Shown in pieces: positions 6,619-14,539 of a stretch of DNA of 33,265 bases. The notes below the pieces were generated by a model that saw only the letters and a list, made by a program, of their open reading frames with translations, was not told the origin of the DNA and ran no database searches. The DNA comes from SIG454 sp045646365. Its GTDB lineage: Bacteria > Bacillota > Clostridia > Monoglobales > Monoglobaceae. The position numbers were made by a program, and so were the translations under genes. Where the stretch lies: positions 1-33,265 of the forward strand of contig JAZRKP010000085.1 in assembly GCA_045646365.1 (NCBI GenBank), in the 5' to 3' direction. Each line of letters opens with the position of its first letter. Positions within the stretch are counted from its first letter, which is position 1.

Positions 6619-6659
6619 AAAAAATAAAAAATATAAAAGGAGTTAAAAAAACTAATTTT

Positions 6660-7145
6660 TTACAACATCAATGATGCAACAACCGCAAAAGCGATTGAGC
6701 CTATACTCTGGCACCACATAAGAACCTCTTTTAAAGTATCCACGACAGTCCAATCCTCACTATCATCCGGTTTGGAGAAAACCTTATGGAAATCAAACGC
6801 CCAAAGAGCCAGGAGTATTCCTGAAAATCCTTTCATTAAAGGACTTTCAAGAAGGAAGAACGAGATAAAGAGCATTATCATAATAAGAGCATATGCTCCG
6901 CAAACAAGGATTGCATCTGTTAAAACCGCAAGAACGCTGTTATATTCAATCTGTCTGCACTCGTATCTCTCGAAGAAACTGTCCGATGCAAAATTTGCAA
7001 TAACTAAATCCTTAAGGCTTCTCAGTGAGAAGAACAACATTATAACTGCTGTTGCACCCCAAAAGGCTTTAAGGTTTATGCAAACCATAAAAATCGGAAA
7101 TATAACTGCAAGTGCAAATATCGTAAGTCTGCTTTTTGCCGCCAC
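6660..7145 (-). CDS. Multi-pass membrane protein of unknown function
   Basis: 161 residues starting at a GTG (7145) with GGGAGGGGAG five bases upstream. Hydrophobic segments are visible at about residues 8-26, 28-44, 70-100 (probably two spans) and 103-117, and a final one at 145-160, giving roughly five spans in the cytoplasmic membrane. The loop between spans two and three carries charged residues (DSFFERYECRQIEYN), and a second acidic loop KPDDSEDW follows residue 120. No enzymatic motif, signal peptide or known transporter signature is seen. It is followed by its own weak hairpin and lies divergently from the YigZ gene. I do not recognise the family. Confidence 0.75.
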   Translation of the reverse strand: MAAKSRLTIFALAVIFPIFMVCINLKAFWGATAVIMLFFSLRSLKDLVIANFASDSFFERYECRQIEYNSVLAVLTDAILVCGAYALIMIMLFISFFLLESPLMKGFSGILLALWAFDFHKVFSKPDDSEDWTVVDTLKEVLMWCQSIGSIAFAVVASLML

Positions 7146-7303
7146 TTTTCTCCCCTCCCTATTTTATACATTTATATTATCAATTTTAATTTTTCATTTC
7201 AACAATGTAACTTTTTTTAAATCAAGGATTAACCATTATTTAAAAACTTCGTAATAATTTGGTAACATTTTGCCTTGTTTGTAGCAAAAGCGTAATAAAA
7301 CTA

Positions 7304-7332
7304 TTTACTTTTTGAAAATTTTGGTTTATACT
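7304..7332 (+). promoter_or_regulatory. Candidate sigma-A promoter of the YigZ-family gene
   Basis: TTTACT (7304-7309) and TATACT (7327-7332) are 17 bp apart and end 25 bp before the chosen GTG start. Each box has one deviation from consensus. The rest of the divergent gap 7146-7303 shows nothing I can name. Confidence 0.45.
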
Positions 7333-7357
7333 ATTAGAGAAAGAAAACAGGAAGGCG

Positions 7358-7993
7358 GTGAGCTTTATTAACAACAAATATTTGACTGTTAAGCAGTCAG
7401 GCGAAGCTGAAATAACAATAAAGCGTTCCCGTTTTATTGCGTCGGTCAAACCCGTTAAGACAGAGGAAGAGGCTCTTTCTTTTTTATCGGAGCTTAAACA
7501 AAAATACTGGGATGCCCGACATAATGTTTATGCCTATATTCTTCGTGAAAACAATATTATGAGGTACAGTGATGACGGCGAGCCTGCAGGGACAGGCGGT
7601 GTTCCTGTTCTGGATATGCTGAAAAAAGAGGGCCTTACTGATGTTATTGTAGTCGTTACTCGTTATTTTGGCGGTATTCTTTTAGGAACCGGCGGTCTTG
7701 TTCACGCCTATTCTTCCTCAGCAAGAGCAGGGGTTGACGATGCAATCCGCCTTGAAATGGTGAAATGCAGAAGCCTTAACATTGTCTGTGACTACACACT
7801 TTGGGGTAAAGTTCAAAACGAGCTTATGTCATTTACTCTTAAAATGCTCCCTCCCGAATACACTGATATTGTTTCCGTTACGGTCTATGTCCCCGTTGAG
7901 GATGCCGACAGACTTGAAAAAAAGCTTACAGAGGCTACAAATGCAAAAATAACACTTTCTTTCGGAGAAGAGGACTTTTTTGCATTTAACTAA
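7358..7993 (+). CDS. YigZ / IMPACT family protein
   Basis: 211 residues covering the whole family: the N-terminal IMPACT domain (residues about 18-125) with SRFIA, the family hallmark RYSDDGEPAGTGGVPVLDML around 69-88 and TRYFGGILLGTGGLVHAYS around 101-119, then the C-terminal DUF1949 domain (about 140-205) with a ferredoxin-like fold. The family (E. coli YigZ, B. subtilis YvyE) binds nucleic acid or translation factors; its biochemical role is not settled. The start is GTG at 7358 with AGGAAGG very close upstream. The spacing is short, but alignment to the family start (KYLTVKQSGEAEI) supports it. A sigma-A-like promoter lies ahead. The gene leads the + strand series into tex, 56 bases away. 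Confidence 0.92.
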   Translation: MSFINNKYLTVKQSGEAEITIKRSRFIASVKPVKTEEEALSFLSELKQKYWDARHNVYAYILRENNIMRYSDDGEPAGTGGVPVLDMLKKEGLTDVIVVVTRYFGGILLGTGGLVHAYSSSARAGVDDAIRLEMVKCRSLNIVCDYTLWGKVQNELMSFTLKMLPPEYTDIVSVTVYVPVEDADRLEKKLTEATNAKITLSFGEEDFFAFN

Positions 7994-8049
7994 ATATAGT
8001 GCTTTGCCCGAGCATAAAAACACAATATATGGGCAGAAAGGTATTTACT

Positions 8050-10203
8050 ATGACAATTAACGAAAAACTTGCAGCGGAACTTGGGATAAATCAATGGCAG
8101 GTTGACAACGCTGTTGCTCTTATTGATGAGGGTAACACAATTCCGTTTATCTCCCGATACAGAAAAGAGGCCACGGGTCAGCTTAACGACGAGGTTCTTC
8201 GTACTCTTGACGAAAGGCTGACTTATCTGCGTAATATGGAGCAGAAGAGGGCGGACATAAAGAGAATTATTGAGGAGCAGGGAAAACTTACTCCTGAACT
8301 TATTGAAGAGATTGACAAGGCGGAAAAGCTTACAGAGCTTGAGGATATTTACCGTCCATACAGACCAAAACGCCGTACCCGTGCTACTGTTGCTAAGGAG
8401 AAAGGACTTGAGCCTCTTGCAATTTTAATTCTCGCTCAGGATAAAACAGATAAAACTTTAGAGGAAATAGCCTCTGAATATATAAATGAAGAAAAGGAAG
8501 TTTTAACCGCAGAAGATGCTATAAATGGTGCTCTTGATATAATTGCTGAGGAGATTTCCGATAATGCGGACTATCGTAAGTTTATCCGTGATATAACTTT
8601 CCGCACAGGAATTTTATCTTCAAAGGCTTCAACAGAGGAAGATTCCGTTTACAGTATTTATTACGAATTTTCCGAGCCTGTTGCAAAGATTGCATCTCAC
8701 CGTGTTCTTGCAATAAACCGTGGTGAAACCGAGAAATTTCTTTCGGTTAGCATTGATTGTGACGAAGAGAAAATACTAAGTAAAATCAAGAGAAAAGAAA
8801 TTTCAAAGGAAGAAACCGTTTTCGCACCATATATTGAACTTGCGATTGAGGACAGCTATAAGCGTCTTATCGCTCCGTCTATTGAAAGAGATATAAGAAA
8901 CGAGCTTACTGATATTGCTCAGGAACAGGCTATCAGCATATTTAAAGTTAATCTTAAAAACCTTTTAATGCAACCGCCGATTAAGAACAATACTGTTATT
9001 GGTCTTGACCCCGGTTACAGAACGGGTTGTAAGGTCGGGGTTGTTGACGGAACGGGTAAGGTTTTGGACACTGCAGTTATTTATGTTACTCATTCAACAA
9101 ATCAGTATGAGAGTGCTAAAGAACTTATTAAGACTCTTATTAAGAAATACAATGTTAACCTTATTTCAATAGGAAACGGAACTGCTTCAAGAGAAACTGA
9201 AAAATTTGTTGCGGACACTCTTAAAGATGTTAAAGAAGATGTTAAATATATTATAACAAATGAGGCAGGTGCATCGGTATACTCCGCATCAAAGCTTGGT
9301 GCTGAGGAATTTCCTGACTTTGATGTTACTCAGAGAAGTGCGGTTTCCATAGCCCGTCGTGCTCAGGACCCACTTTCAGAGCTTGTTAAGATTGACCCTA
9401 AATCAATCGGGGTAGGGCAGTATCAACACGATATGAATCCAAAACGCCTTGACGAAGCTTTGGGAGGTGTTGTTGAGGACTGTGTTAACAGTGTTGGCGT
9501 TGACCTTAACACTGCATCTGCTCCGCTTCTTCAGTATATTTCAGGAATAAGTTCTGCTATCGCTAAAAACATTGTTGCATACAGAGAAGAAGAGGGTAAA
9601 TTTAAAAACAGAAACCAGCTCAAGAAAGTTTCAAAGCTCGGACCAAAAGCTTTTGAACAGTGTGCAGGATTTTTGAGAATTACTGACGGAGACAACATTC
9701 TGGACAACACATCAGTTCACCCTGAGTCATACGACTTTACTAAAATTCTTTTAGAAAGAACAGGATACACCGCTGAAGATATTGCATCAGGAAAAATACA
9801 GGGAATTAAGGACAAGCTTTCAAAAACAGACATCAAAAACCTAAGTGAAGAAACAGGGGTTGGTATTCCAACAATAGAAGACATTCTTGACGAAATTATA
9901 AAACCTGGCCGTGACCCCCGTGACAACATTGAGGCTCCAATGCTCAGAACTGATGTTATGGACATCAAGGATATTAAGGTTGGGATGACAATGAGCGGAA
10001 CTGTAAGAAATGTTGTTGACTTTGGTGCTTTTGTTGATATTGGTGTTCACCAGGACGGTCTTGTTCACATTTCAAGGCTTTCCGATAAATTTGTTAAACA
10101 CCCGACAGATGTCGTTTCAATCGGTGATATTATTGAGGTTGAAGTTATAGATGTTGATGTTAACAAAAACAGAATTTCTCTTTCAAGAGTTATGAAAAAA
10201 TAG
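8050..10203 (+). CDS. tex: Tex family RNA-binding protein (S1 domain)
   Basis: A 717-residue homologue of Tex, a conserved nucleic-acid-binding protein that affects transcription and is needed for toxin expression in Bordetella. Domains in order: an N-terminal helical part with PFISRYRKEATG (residues about 33-44), a YqgF/RNase H-like domain beginning IGLDPGYRTGCKVGVVDG near residue 317, helix-hairpin-helix repeats (LQYISGISSAIAKNIVAYRE near 495; LKKVSKLGPKAFEQC near 527), and a C-terminal S1 RNA-binding domain at about 641-714 (GTVRNVVDFGAFVDIGVHQD). The start is the ATG at 8050 with GAAAGG eight bases upstream; earlier in-frame codons have no ribosome site. Length is normal for the family. 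A terminator and two parS sites follow it directly. Confidence 0.96.
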   Translation: MTINEKLAAELGINQWQVDNAVALIDEGNTIPFISRYRKEATGQLNDEVLRTLDERLTYLRNMEQKRADIKRIIEEQGKLTPELIEEIDKAEKLTELEDIYRPYRPKRRTRATVAKEKGLEPLAILILAQDKTDKTLEEIASEYINEEKEVLTAEDAINGALDIIAEEISDNADYRKFIRDITFRTGILSSKASTEEDSVYSIYYEFSEPVAKIASHRVLAINRGETEKFLSVSIDCDEEKILSKIKRKEISKEETVFAPYIELAIEDSYKRLIAPSIERDIRNELTDIAQEQAISIFKVNLKNLLMQPPIKNNTVIGLDPGYRTGCKVGVVDGTGKVLDTAVIYVTHSTNQYESAKELIKTLIKKYNVNLISIGNGTASRETEKFVADTLKDVKEDVKYIITNEAGASVYSASKLGAEEFPDFDVTQRSAVSIARRAQDPLSELVKIDPKSIGVGQYQHDMNPKRLDEALGGVVEDCVNSVGVDLNTASAPLLQYISGISSAIAKNIVAYREEEGKFKNRNQLKKVSKLGPKAFEQCAGFLRITDGDNILDNTSVHPESYDFTKILLERTGYTAEDIASGKIQGIKDKLSKTDIKNLSEETGVGIPTIEDILDEIIKPGRDPRDNIEAPMLRTDVMDIKDIKVGMTMSGTVRNVVDFGAFVDIGVHQDGLVHISRLSDKFVKHPTDVVSIGDIIEVEVIDVDVNKNRISLSRVMKK

Positions 10204-10205
10204 AA

Positions 10206-10221
10206 TGTTTCACATGAAACA
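10206..10221. promoter_or_regulatory. parS: parS site 1 (ParB binding site)
   Basis: TGTTTCACATGAAACA is a 16-bp palindrome differing at one base from the conserved parS TGTTTCACGTGAAACA. ParB loads here, spreads and, with ParA, drives segregation of the origin region. It begins two bases after the tex stop codon and lies 125 bases before parA. Confidence 0.9.
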
Positions 10222-10227
10222 ATTTTC

Positions 10228-10253
10228 AAAGGGCGGATTTTTTCCGCCTTTTT
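10228..10253 (+). terminator. Terminator of tex, nested between two parS sites
   Basis: AAAGGGCGGA (10228-10237) pairs with TCCGCCTTTT (10243-10252) including one G-T pair around a 5-base T loop, ending in six Ts. It separates the tex transcript from parAB. Confidence 0.85.
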
Positions 10254-10269
10254 TGTTTCACGTGAAACT
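10254..10269. promoter_or_regulatory. parS: parS site 2 (ParB binding site)
   Basis: TGTTTCACGTGAAACT matches parS at 15 of 16 positions, including the perfect GTTTCACGTGAAAC core. It lies 48 bp from parS site 1, on the other side of the tex terminator and just before the parA promoter, so ParB bound here could also touch parAB transcription. Confidence 0.92.
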
Positions 10270-10285
10270 TTTTTTATAAAAACTA

Positions 10286-10313
10286 TTGTAAATTTTTTTA
10301 TATGTGCTATAAT
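10286..10313 (+). promoter_or_regulatory. Sigma-A promoter of parAB
   Basis: TTGTAA (10286-10291) and a perfect TATAAT (10308-10313) are 16 bp apart. The parA start codon lies 32 bp further on behind CGGAGGAAAT. The promoter begins only 17 bp after parS site 2. Confidence 0.7.
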
Positions 10314-10345
10314 ATAAAGGAAATTTATAATAATTCGGAGGAAAT

Positions 10346-11110
10346 ATGGGTAAAACAATCGCTATTGCAAACCAAAAAGGCGGAGTTGGAAAAACCACAA
10401 CGGCGGTTAATCTCAGTGCTTGTCTTGGTGCAAAAAATAAGAAAACCCTTATTATTGATATAGACCCTCAGGGAAACACAACAAGCGGACTTGGTCTTGA
10501 CCCCAGAACTGTTGAGTCATCAGTTTATGATTGCCTTATAAATGATGTTCCAATGGAAAAGGCTATTGTTAAAACTGACTTTTCTAATTTATGGATTTGT
10601 CCTTCTAATATTGATTTGGCAGGTGCGGAGCTTGAAATGGTTGGACTTTCGGACCGTGAATTTCTCCTTAAAAACTCAATAGAAAAAATCAAAGACCAGT
10701 TTGATTTCATTCTTATTGATTGTCCGCCGTCTTTAGGTCTGATAACTTTAAACTCATTTGCGGCAGCAGACACGGTTTTAGTTCCTATTCAGTGTGAATA
10801 TTATGCTCTGGAGGGATTAAGTCAGCTCACAAATACTATAAAAATTATTAAAAAGGGTATAAATCCACCTCTTGGTATTGAAGGAATTTTGCTTACTATG
10901 TTTGATGCAAGAACTAATCTTTCAATTCAGGTGGTTGAAGAAGTAAAAAAATTCTTCGGAAGCAAGGTTTATTCGTCTATTATTCCGCGTAATGTAAGAC
11001 TTTCAGAAGCACCAAGCTTTGGTCAGCCGATTATAGTTTATGATAAAAACTCTAAGGGCGCGGAAAGTTATCTTGACCTTGCAGATGAGGTTATTGAAAA
11101 TAACAGATAA
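10346..11110 (+). CDS. parA: Chromosome partitioning ATPase ParA (Soj)
   Basis: 254 residues, a Walker-type ATPase that binds DNA non-specifically in its ATP dimer form and works with ParB on parS to separate origins; in Bacillus it also controls DnaA. The deviant Walker A motif KGGVGKTTT is at residues 11-19, the A' motif DIDPQGNTTSGLG at 38-50 and Walker B FILIDCPPS at 121-129. The short N-terminus without an HTH domain identifies a chromosomal Soj rather than a plasmid SopA/ParA type. The start ATG has CGGAGG seven bases upstream. parB follows after 12 bases, and two parS sites lie just before the promoter, so the full ParABS set is present. Confidence 0.97.
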   Translation: MGKTIAIANQKGGVGKTTTAVNLSACLGAKNKKTLIIDIDPQGNTTSGLGLDPRTVESSVYDCLINDVPMEKAIVKTDFSNLWICPSNIDLAGAELEMVGLSDREFLLKNSIEKIKDQFDFILIDCPPSLGLITLNSFAAADTVLVPIQCEYYALEGLSQLTNTIKIIKKGINPPLGIEGILLTMFDARTNLSIQVVEEVKKFFGSKVYSSIIPRNVRLSEAPSFGQPIIVYDKNSKGAESYLDLADEVIENNR

Positions 11111-11122
11111 GGAGGAGATGGA

Positions 11123-12022
11123 GTGGAAAAAAGTAAATCTAAAAAAGGGTTATCAAAAGGACTTGGAAGAGGTCTTAACGCTTTATTTGAAGATGTTGCA
11201 GAGGATAAAACTTCCGTTAAAACTCTTATAAAAGACGAAGAAGTTCCTCAGGGAACAGTTGTTTCTCTTAAAATAATTGATGTTGAACCGAACCCGGACC
11301 AGCCCCGTCGTACATTTGATAAAGAATCTTTAGAGGCTCTTTCAAATTCAATTAAAAACCACGGTGTTGTTTCTCCAATCCTTGTTCAGCAGGGAAAAAA
11401 GGGAATGTATACAATTATCGCCGGAGAGAGAAGATGGAGAGCATCAAAACTTGCAGGACTTAAGGAAATCCCTTGTATTGTCAAAGATTATTCAAAGGCT
11501 GAAATTATGGAGGTTGCTTTAATAGAAAATCTCCAGAGAGAGGACCTTAATCCAATCGAAGAGGCTGAGGGATATAAAAACCTTATGGAAGCTTTTAATC
11601 TCACTCAGGAGCAGATTTCAGAAAAGGTTGGAAAGAGCAGAAGTGCAGTTGCTAACGCTCTTCGTCTTAACAATCTTTGTGATGAAATTAAGGCTCTTGT
11701 TATAGAAAAGAAACTTTCGCAAGGTCACGCAAGAACTATTCTTCCTGTTACTGATACAAAATTGCAGATTGAAATTGCAGAAAAAATTATTAAGGAAGAT
11801 TTGAGTGTTCGCCAAACCGAAAAATTGGTTTCCGATTTAATTAACACTAAACCTAAAAAAGAAGAAACAAAATTACCTTCATATAAAAATGTCGAAAAAC
11901 AACTTTCTGACATTTTTAAAACAAAGGTAAAAATCTCATCAGGAAAGAATAAAGGTAAAATAGAATTTGAGTTTTACAACAAAGACGATTTTGAAAGACT
12001 TTTGTTTGAATTAAAAAAATAA
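11123..12022 (+). CDS. parB: Chromosome partitioning protein ParB (Spo0J)
   Basis: A 299-residue CTP-dependent DNA clamp that loads on parS. The N-terminal ParA-stimulating part carries KGLGRGLNALF (residues 12-22), followed by the CTPase/ParB-nuclease-fold domain with GERRWRAS (101-108) and ENLQREDLNPIEEA (about 134-147), the HTH region with TQEQISEKVGKSRSAVANAL (about 156-175) and a C-terminal dimerisation part. The start is GTG at 11123 with AAGGAGGAG five bases upstream; a nearby ATG at 11118 is in another frame. Cotranscribed with parA. Length and all motifs are normal for a chromosomal ParB. Confidence 0.97.
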   Translation: MEKSKSKKGLSKGLGRGLNALFEDVAEDKTSVKTLIKDEEVPQGTVVSLKIIDVEPNPDQPRRTFDKESLEALSNSIKNHGVVSPILVQQGKKGMYTIIAGERRWRASKLAGLKEIPCIVKDYSKAEIMEVALIENLQREDLNPIEEAEGYKNLMEAFNLTQEQISEKVGKSRSAVANALRLNNLCDEIKALVIEKKLSQGHARTILPVTDTKLQIEIAEKIIKEDLSVRQTEKLVSDLINTKPKKEETKLPSYKNVEKQLSDIFKTKVKISSGKNKGKIEFEFYNKDDFERLLFELKK

Positions 12023-12119
12023 CTGTTATGTAAACCAAATTTACAAAAAACCGACCTTTAAAATTAGGTCTTAAATTTAAAAAATCAGACTTAGTAATAT
12101 AATTAGTCGTTTTTTAATT

Positions 12120-12157
12120 AAATCGCCTCAAAACTTAAATTTTTAGTTTTTTCAGGG
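12120..12157 (+). terminator. Possible weak terminator between parB and the next gene
   Basis: CCTCAAAACT (12126-12135) can pair with AGTTTTTTCAGG (12145-12156) with an internal bulge. The T-tract lies in the stem rather than after it. Its core (AAAACTTAA...AGTTTTTTC) resembles the hairpin at 1745-1791. Evidence is limited. Confidence 0.3.
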
Positions 12158-12181
12158 TGTGATTAAAAAGGAGGATGAAAT

Positions 12182-12610
12182 TTGTTTAAAAAAGATAAGA
12201 CTCTTTTCATTACTCTCATTCTTATGCTCATAATTATAATTTCCATAATTTTAGTGGTGGTTGTTTATGAGAAGAAAAATGATAAATACTTAGATGAGAT
12301 AAATGCAAAAGAAAAATACTTAAAGAGTATTAAAATTTCAAAAGAAGAACTTGAAGAGGAAGTTGAAAAGCTTAACAAAGAGATTGATGAACTTAAAAAT
12401 GAAAATGAGAGTTATTTAATTTCTCAGGATGGAGATATGGCAACATATTATCAGTCCTTGATTGAACTTTCCGATATAAGTCTTATGATTAAGGAAGGAA
12501 ATAAGGCTGATGCTAAAAAAGAACTTCTTAAAATAAATCCAGGCGGATTTGACCGGACGGCACTCTCTTTTTATGAAAGTCTTTGCCGTGAACTTAATTT
12601 AGAATATTAA
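12182..12610 (+). CDS. Membrane-anchored coiled-coil protein of unknown function
   Basis: 142 residues. An N-terminal membrane span (residues about 8-29, ITLILMLIIIISIILVVVVY) is followed by a coiled coil of about 45 residues (DEINAKEKYLKS to DELKNENESYL) and a helical C-terminal domain with LIELSDISLMIKEGNKADAK and a conserved-looking INPGGFDRTALSFYESL. The layout is that of a bitopic protein with an extracytoplasmic coiled coil, similar in plan to FtsL/DivIC-like division proteins, but no family signature supports such a name. The start is TTG at 12182 with AAGGAGG seven bases upstream; a nearby ATG at 12175 runs into a stop after four codons. It lies between parB and serS and probably shares the serS transcript (15-base gap). 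Confidence 0.75.
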   Translation: MFKKDKTLFITLILMLIIIISIILVVVVYEKKNDKYLDEINAKEKYLKSIKISKEELEEEVEKLNKEIDELKNENESYLISQDGDMATYYQSLIELSDISLMIKEGNKADAKKELLKINPGGFDRTALSFYESLCRELNLEY

Positions 12611-12625
12611 AAAGGAGAATTTAAA

Positions 12626-13906
12626 ATGATAGACATTAAAATTTTAAGAAATGAACCAGAAAAACTTATTAAGGCTCTTGAAAGAAGAAAAGAAACAAGA
12701 GTTGATATTGACTCTCTTTTAGCTTTAGACAAGGAAAGACGCGAAATCCTTTATAATGTTGAACAGATGAAGAATAAGCAAAACTCTGTTTCAAAGCAGA
12801 TTCCTGTTTTTAAGAAAGAGGGAAAGGATACTGCTGAAATTTTTGCTGAAATGAAGGAGCTTTCCGAAGAAATAAAGAAGAGTGACGAAAAGGTAAGAGA
12901 GCTTGACGAAAAAATTCAAAACATTATGTATACAATCCCAAATATTGCAAACGAAAGTGTTCCTGAGGGTGACACAGACGAAGATAATGTTGAAATAAGA
13001 AAATTCTCAGAGCCTACAAAATTTGATTTTGAACCTAAAGCACACTGGGATTTAGGTGAAGATTTAGGTATTTTAGATGCTCCGACTGCTGCTAAAATTA
13101 CAGGAACAAGATTTACCGTTTACAAAGATTTAGGTGCTGCACTTGAAAGAGCAGTTATAAACTTCTATCTTGACACTCACACAAGAGAAAACGGCTACAC
13201 AGAAATATTCCCACCATTTATGGTGCACAGAAACAGTATGATTGGAACAGGTCAGCTCCCTAAATTTGAGGAAGATGCTTTCAAGGTTGCAGGAACAGAT
13301 TATTTCCTTGTTCCAACAGCGGAAGTTCCTGTTACTAATATGCACAGAGACGAAATTTTAGAGGGTGATAAACTTCCATTAAAATACTGTGCTTATACAG
13401 CTTGTTTCAGAGCAGAAGCAGGTTCTGCAGGTCGTGATACAAGAGGCTTAATCCGTCAGCATCAGTTTAATAAGGTTGAGCTTGTTAAGTTCACAAAGCC
13501 TGAAGATTCTTATGCTGAACTCGAAAAGCTTGTTAATGATGCAGAATCAGTATTAAAGCTTTTGAAAATTCCATACCGTGTTGTTAAAATCTGTATTGGT
13601 GATTTAGGATTTACCGCTGCTATGAAATATGATATTGAGGTTTGGATGCCAAGTTATGGAAGATATGTTGAAATTTCTTCATGCTCTAACTTTGAAGATT
13701 TCCAGGCTCGCCGTGCTAATATCAAATATAAAAATTCACCAAAAGATAAGGCTCAGCTCGTTCATACATTGAACGGTTCAGGTGTTGCAATCGGCAGAAC
13801 TGTTGCCGCAATACTTGAAAACTACCAGAACGCTGACGGCTCTGTTACTATTCCTGAAATTTTAAGACCATATATGGGTGGAAGAGAAAAAATCGAAAAT
13901 AAATAA
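12626..13906 (+). CDS. serS: Seryl-tRNA synthetase
   Basis: The 426-residue class II synthetase charges tRNA-Ser (and tRNA-Sec where present) with serine. The N-terminal long antiparallel coiled-coil arm, which binds the tRNA variable arm, spans residues about 30-105. Class II motifs are visible: motif 1 around TEIFPPFMV, motif 2 in FRAEAGSAGRDTRGLIRQHQ (about 263-282) and motif 3 in LNGSGVAIGRTVAAILEN (about 381-398). EISSCSNFEDFQARR lies in the active site. The start ATG has AAAAGGAG nine bases upstream. No T-box leader is seen before it, although many Firmicutes serS genes have one. The isomerase-like gene follows after 18 bases. Confidence 0.97.
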   Translation: MIDIKILRNEPEKLIKALERRKETRVDIDSLLALDKERREILYNVEQMKNKQNSVSKQIPVFKKEGKDTAEIFAEMKELSEEIKKSDEKVRELDEKIQNIMYTIPNIANESVPEGDTDEDNVEIRKFSEPTKFDFEPKAHWDLGEDLGILDAPTAAKITGTRFTVYKDLGAALERAVINFYLDTHTRENGYTEIFPPFMVHRNSMIGTGQLPKFEEDAFKVAGTDYFLVPTAEVPVTNMHRDEILEGDKLPLKYCAYTACFRAEAGSAGRDTRGLIRQHQFNKVELVKFTKPEDSYAELEKLVNDAESVLKLLKIPYRVVKICIGDLGFTAAMKYDIEVWMPSYGRYVEISSCSNFEDFQARRANIKYKNSPKDKAQLVHTLNGSGVAIGRTVAAILENYQNADGSVTIPEILRPYMGGREKIENK

Positions 13907-13924
13907 TATATGGAGGAATTAAAA

Positions 13925-14497
13925 ATGAAAATGGTTAAAGACAAAAAATTGGTTGTTGGTGCTGACTTTGCAGGTTATCCCTTGAAAGAGGCTGTTTGTG
14001 AACATCTCCGCAAAAAAGGCTGGGAAATCACAGATATGGGTGTTAAAGCAGATTCTGACCCTAATGACACAGATTTAATGTTCCACAGAGTTGGTCTTCG
14101 TGTTGGAGCAATGATTTCAGAGGGTGAATTTGAAAGAGCACTTTTATTCTGCGGAACAGGTATGGGAATCCATATTGCCGCATCAAATTGTCCTCATGTT
14201 CACGCAGGTGTTGTTGAATCGGTTCCTGCGGCTCTCCGTGCTATAACAGGAAACGGCGTTAATGTCCTCGCTATGGGTGCATTTTATGTTGCTCCTGCTA
14301 TGGGTTGCGATATTGCTGATGCTTACCTTAACGCAGAACTCGGAAGCGGTTATGAATGGTGGAAGAATTTCTATGAATTCCATAAACTTGCAATAGACGA
14401 GCTTGAAGAATTTGATTATGAAGAATATAAAAATAACGGCTTTAAAGTTAATAAATTAGGTGATTTCCCACTTAAATTAGAGACAAAACCTGAATAA
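13925..14497 (+). CDS. RpiB/LacA/LacB family sugar-phosphate isomerase, variant active site
   Basis: 190 residues of the RpiB fold, whose members convert aldose and ketose phosphates (ribose-5-P/ribulose-5-P, galactose-6-P/tagatose-6-P, erythrulose phosphates). The signature RALLFCGTGMGIHIAASN contains the catalytic cysteine (Cys76). HAGVVESVPAALRAITGNG and VNVLAMGAFYV follow as in the family. The usual N-terminal D-H-A-G is here D-F-A-G (residues 14-17), losing the histidine next to the active-site aspartate, and the protein is longer than typical RpiB (about 150) with an extra C-terminal tail. It is therefore unlikely to be the standard ribose-5-phosphate isomerase. The start is the ATG at 13925, eight bases after GGAGG. 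Likely cotranscribed with serS; ends at a shared bidirectional terminator. Confidence 0.85.
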   Translation: MKMVKDKKLVVGADFAGYPLKEAVCEHLRKKGWEITDMGVKADSDPNDTDLMFHRVGLRVGAMISEGEFERALLFCGTGMGIHIAASNCPHVHAGVVESVPAALRAITGNGVNVLAMGAFYVAPAMGCDIADAYLNAELGSGYEWWKNFYEFHKLAIDELEEFDYEEYKNNGFKVNKLGDFPLKLETKPE

Positions 14498-14503
14498 TTT
14501 TAT

Positions 14504-14539
14504 AAAATAAAATAGGCGGAAAACCGCCTATTTTATTTT
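14504..14539. terminator. Bidirectional terminator shared by the isomerase gene and rsmG
   Basis: A perfect 16-bp stem, 14504-14519 with 14524-14539, and a 4-base AAAA loop, with A-run on the left and T-run on the right. The last codons and the TAG stop (14528-14530) of rsmG lie inside it. Confidence 0.9.

Noticed and set aside
6772..7254. 160-codon + strand frame opposite the membrane protein gene
   Set aside because: No ribosome site, and it runs across the divergent promoter gap; the - strand frame has a strong ribosome site and clear membrane spans.
7146..7357. Alternative replication origin at the divergent gap
   Set aside because: No DnaA-box-like 9-mers are seen, and only an ordinary promoter is supported; kept only as a remark on gene orientation.
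12023..12181. T-box leader for serS
   Set aside because: The region is too short, lacks the conserved T-box core (TGGNACCGCG-like), and another gene lies between it and serS.
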